From assembly GCA_945902735.1 (NCBI GenBank), contig CAMDNF010000037.1:1-23252 (forward strand): a stretch of DNA of 23,252 bases. Direction: 5' to 3'. The notes beneath the pieces were generated by a model, which was not told where the DNA came from, ran no database searches, and saw only the letters and a program-made list of their open reading frames with translations. The first letter of the stretch is position 1. Each line of letters opens with the position of its first letter. This document shows, in pieces, positions 23,228 through 23,252 of the stretch. The DNA is from SHWC01 sp945902735. Its GTDB lineage: Bacteria > Pseudomonadota > Alphaproteobacteria > UBA828. Made by a program: the position numbers and the translations under genes.

Positions 23228-23252
23228 GGCCCCGGCCCGGCGGGTTGCGTTG

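Noticed and set aside
1..23252. CRISPR arrays, toxin-antitoxin pairs, defence islands, riboswitches
   Set aside because: I looked for repeated spacers, paired small orfs, nuclease or reverse-transcriptase motifs and known leader folds. None is visible.

Overview
The window looks like chromosomal DNA of a high-GC alphaproteobacterium, most likely from a Rhodospirillales-like lineage (inference). Support comes from the gene strings gatC-gatA-gatB divergent from ruvX and pyrB-pyrC-plsY-dprA-topA-rnr followed by rpmG, from many GTG starts, and from a dispersed-repeat-like palindrome at the right edge. I identify 20 intact protein genes, one tRNA and one transposase fragment.

Left edge (1-813): a decayed mobile region. 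It holds the C-terminal piece of an IS3-family transposase, cut at position 505/506 by a small element with about 30-bp imperfect inverted ends (506-696). Next come a G-rich tandem direct repeat (740-762) and an AT-rich stretch running into the 3' end of a tRNA-Ser(GCU) gene. I read this as the remnant of an island integrated at the tRNA.

909-3582 (minus strand): a compact run of three glutathione S-transferase-family genes followed by a YbaK/ProX-type aminoacyl-tRNA deacylase-like gene. Two of the GSTs are YfcG-like paralogues. The middle one has a different fold signature and an unusual lysine/serine/alanine-rich N-terminal tail.

3716-4624 (plus): an exported protein of unknown function whose base composition looks different from its neighbours. 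4663-7885 (minus): gatC-gatA-gatB, the Glu-tRNA(Gln)/Asp-tRNA(Asn) amidotransferase, with overlapping or touching genes. ruvX (7979-8443, plus) is divergent from gatC.

8429-11573 (minus): an accessory block of two paralogous EamA/DMT transporters and a class-V, CefD-like aminotransferase/epimerase. It lies between ruvX and pyrB and overlaps the end of ruvX tail to tail.

11730-22281 (plus): one long co-directional run, pyrB, pyrC, plsY, dprA, topA, rnr, an 81-residue winged-helix-like protein and an MFS transporter. Junctions are short or overlapping. It links pyrimidine synthesis, phospholipid synthesis, DNA uptake/recombination, supercoiling and RNA decay. A perfect-looking hairpin covers the dprA ribosome binding site. 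rpmG (L33) follows with its own promoter, then an exported Sel1-repeat protein and a palindromic repeat region.

Most of the window is housekeeping. I did not find a clearly new multi-gene defence or metabolic system. The best candidates for a second look are the lysine-tailed GST operon, the orphan exported protein, the dprA leader hairpin and the mobile-element scar at tRNA-Ser.
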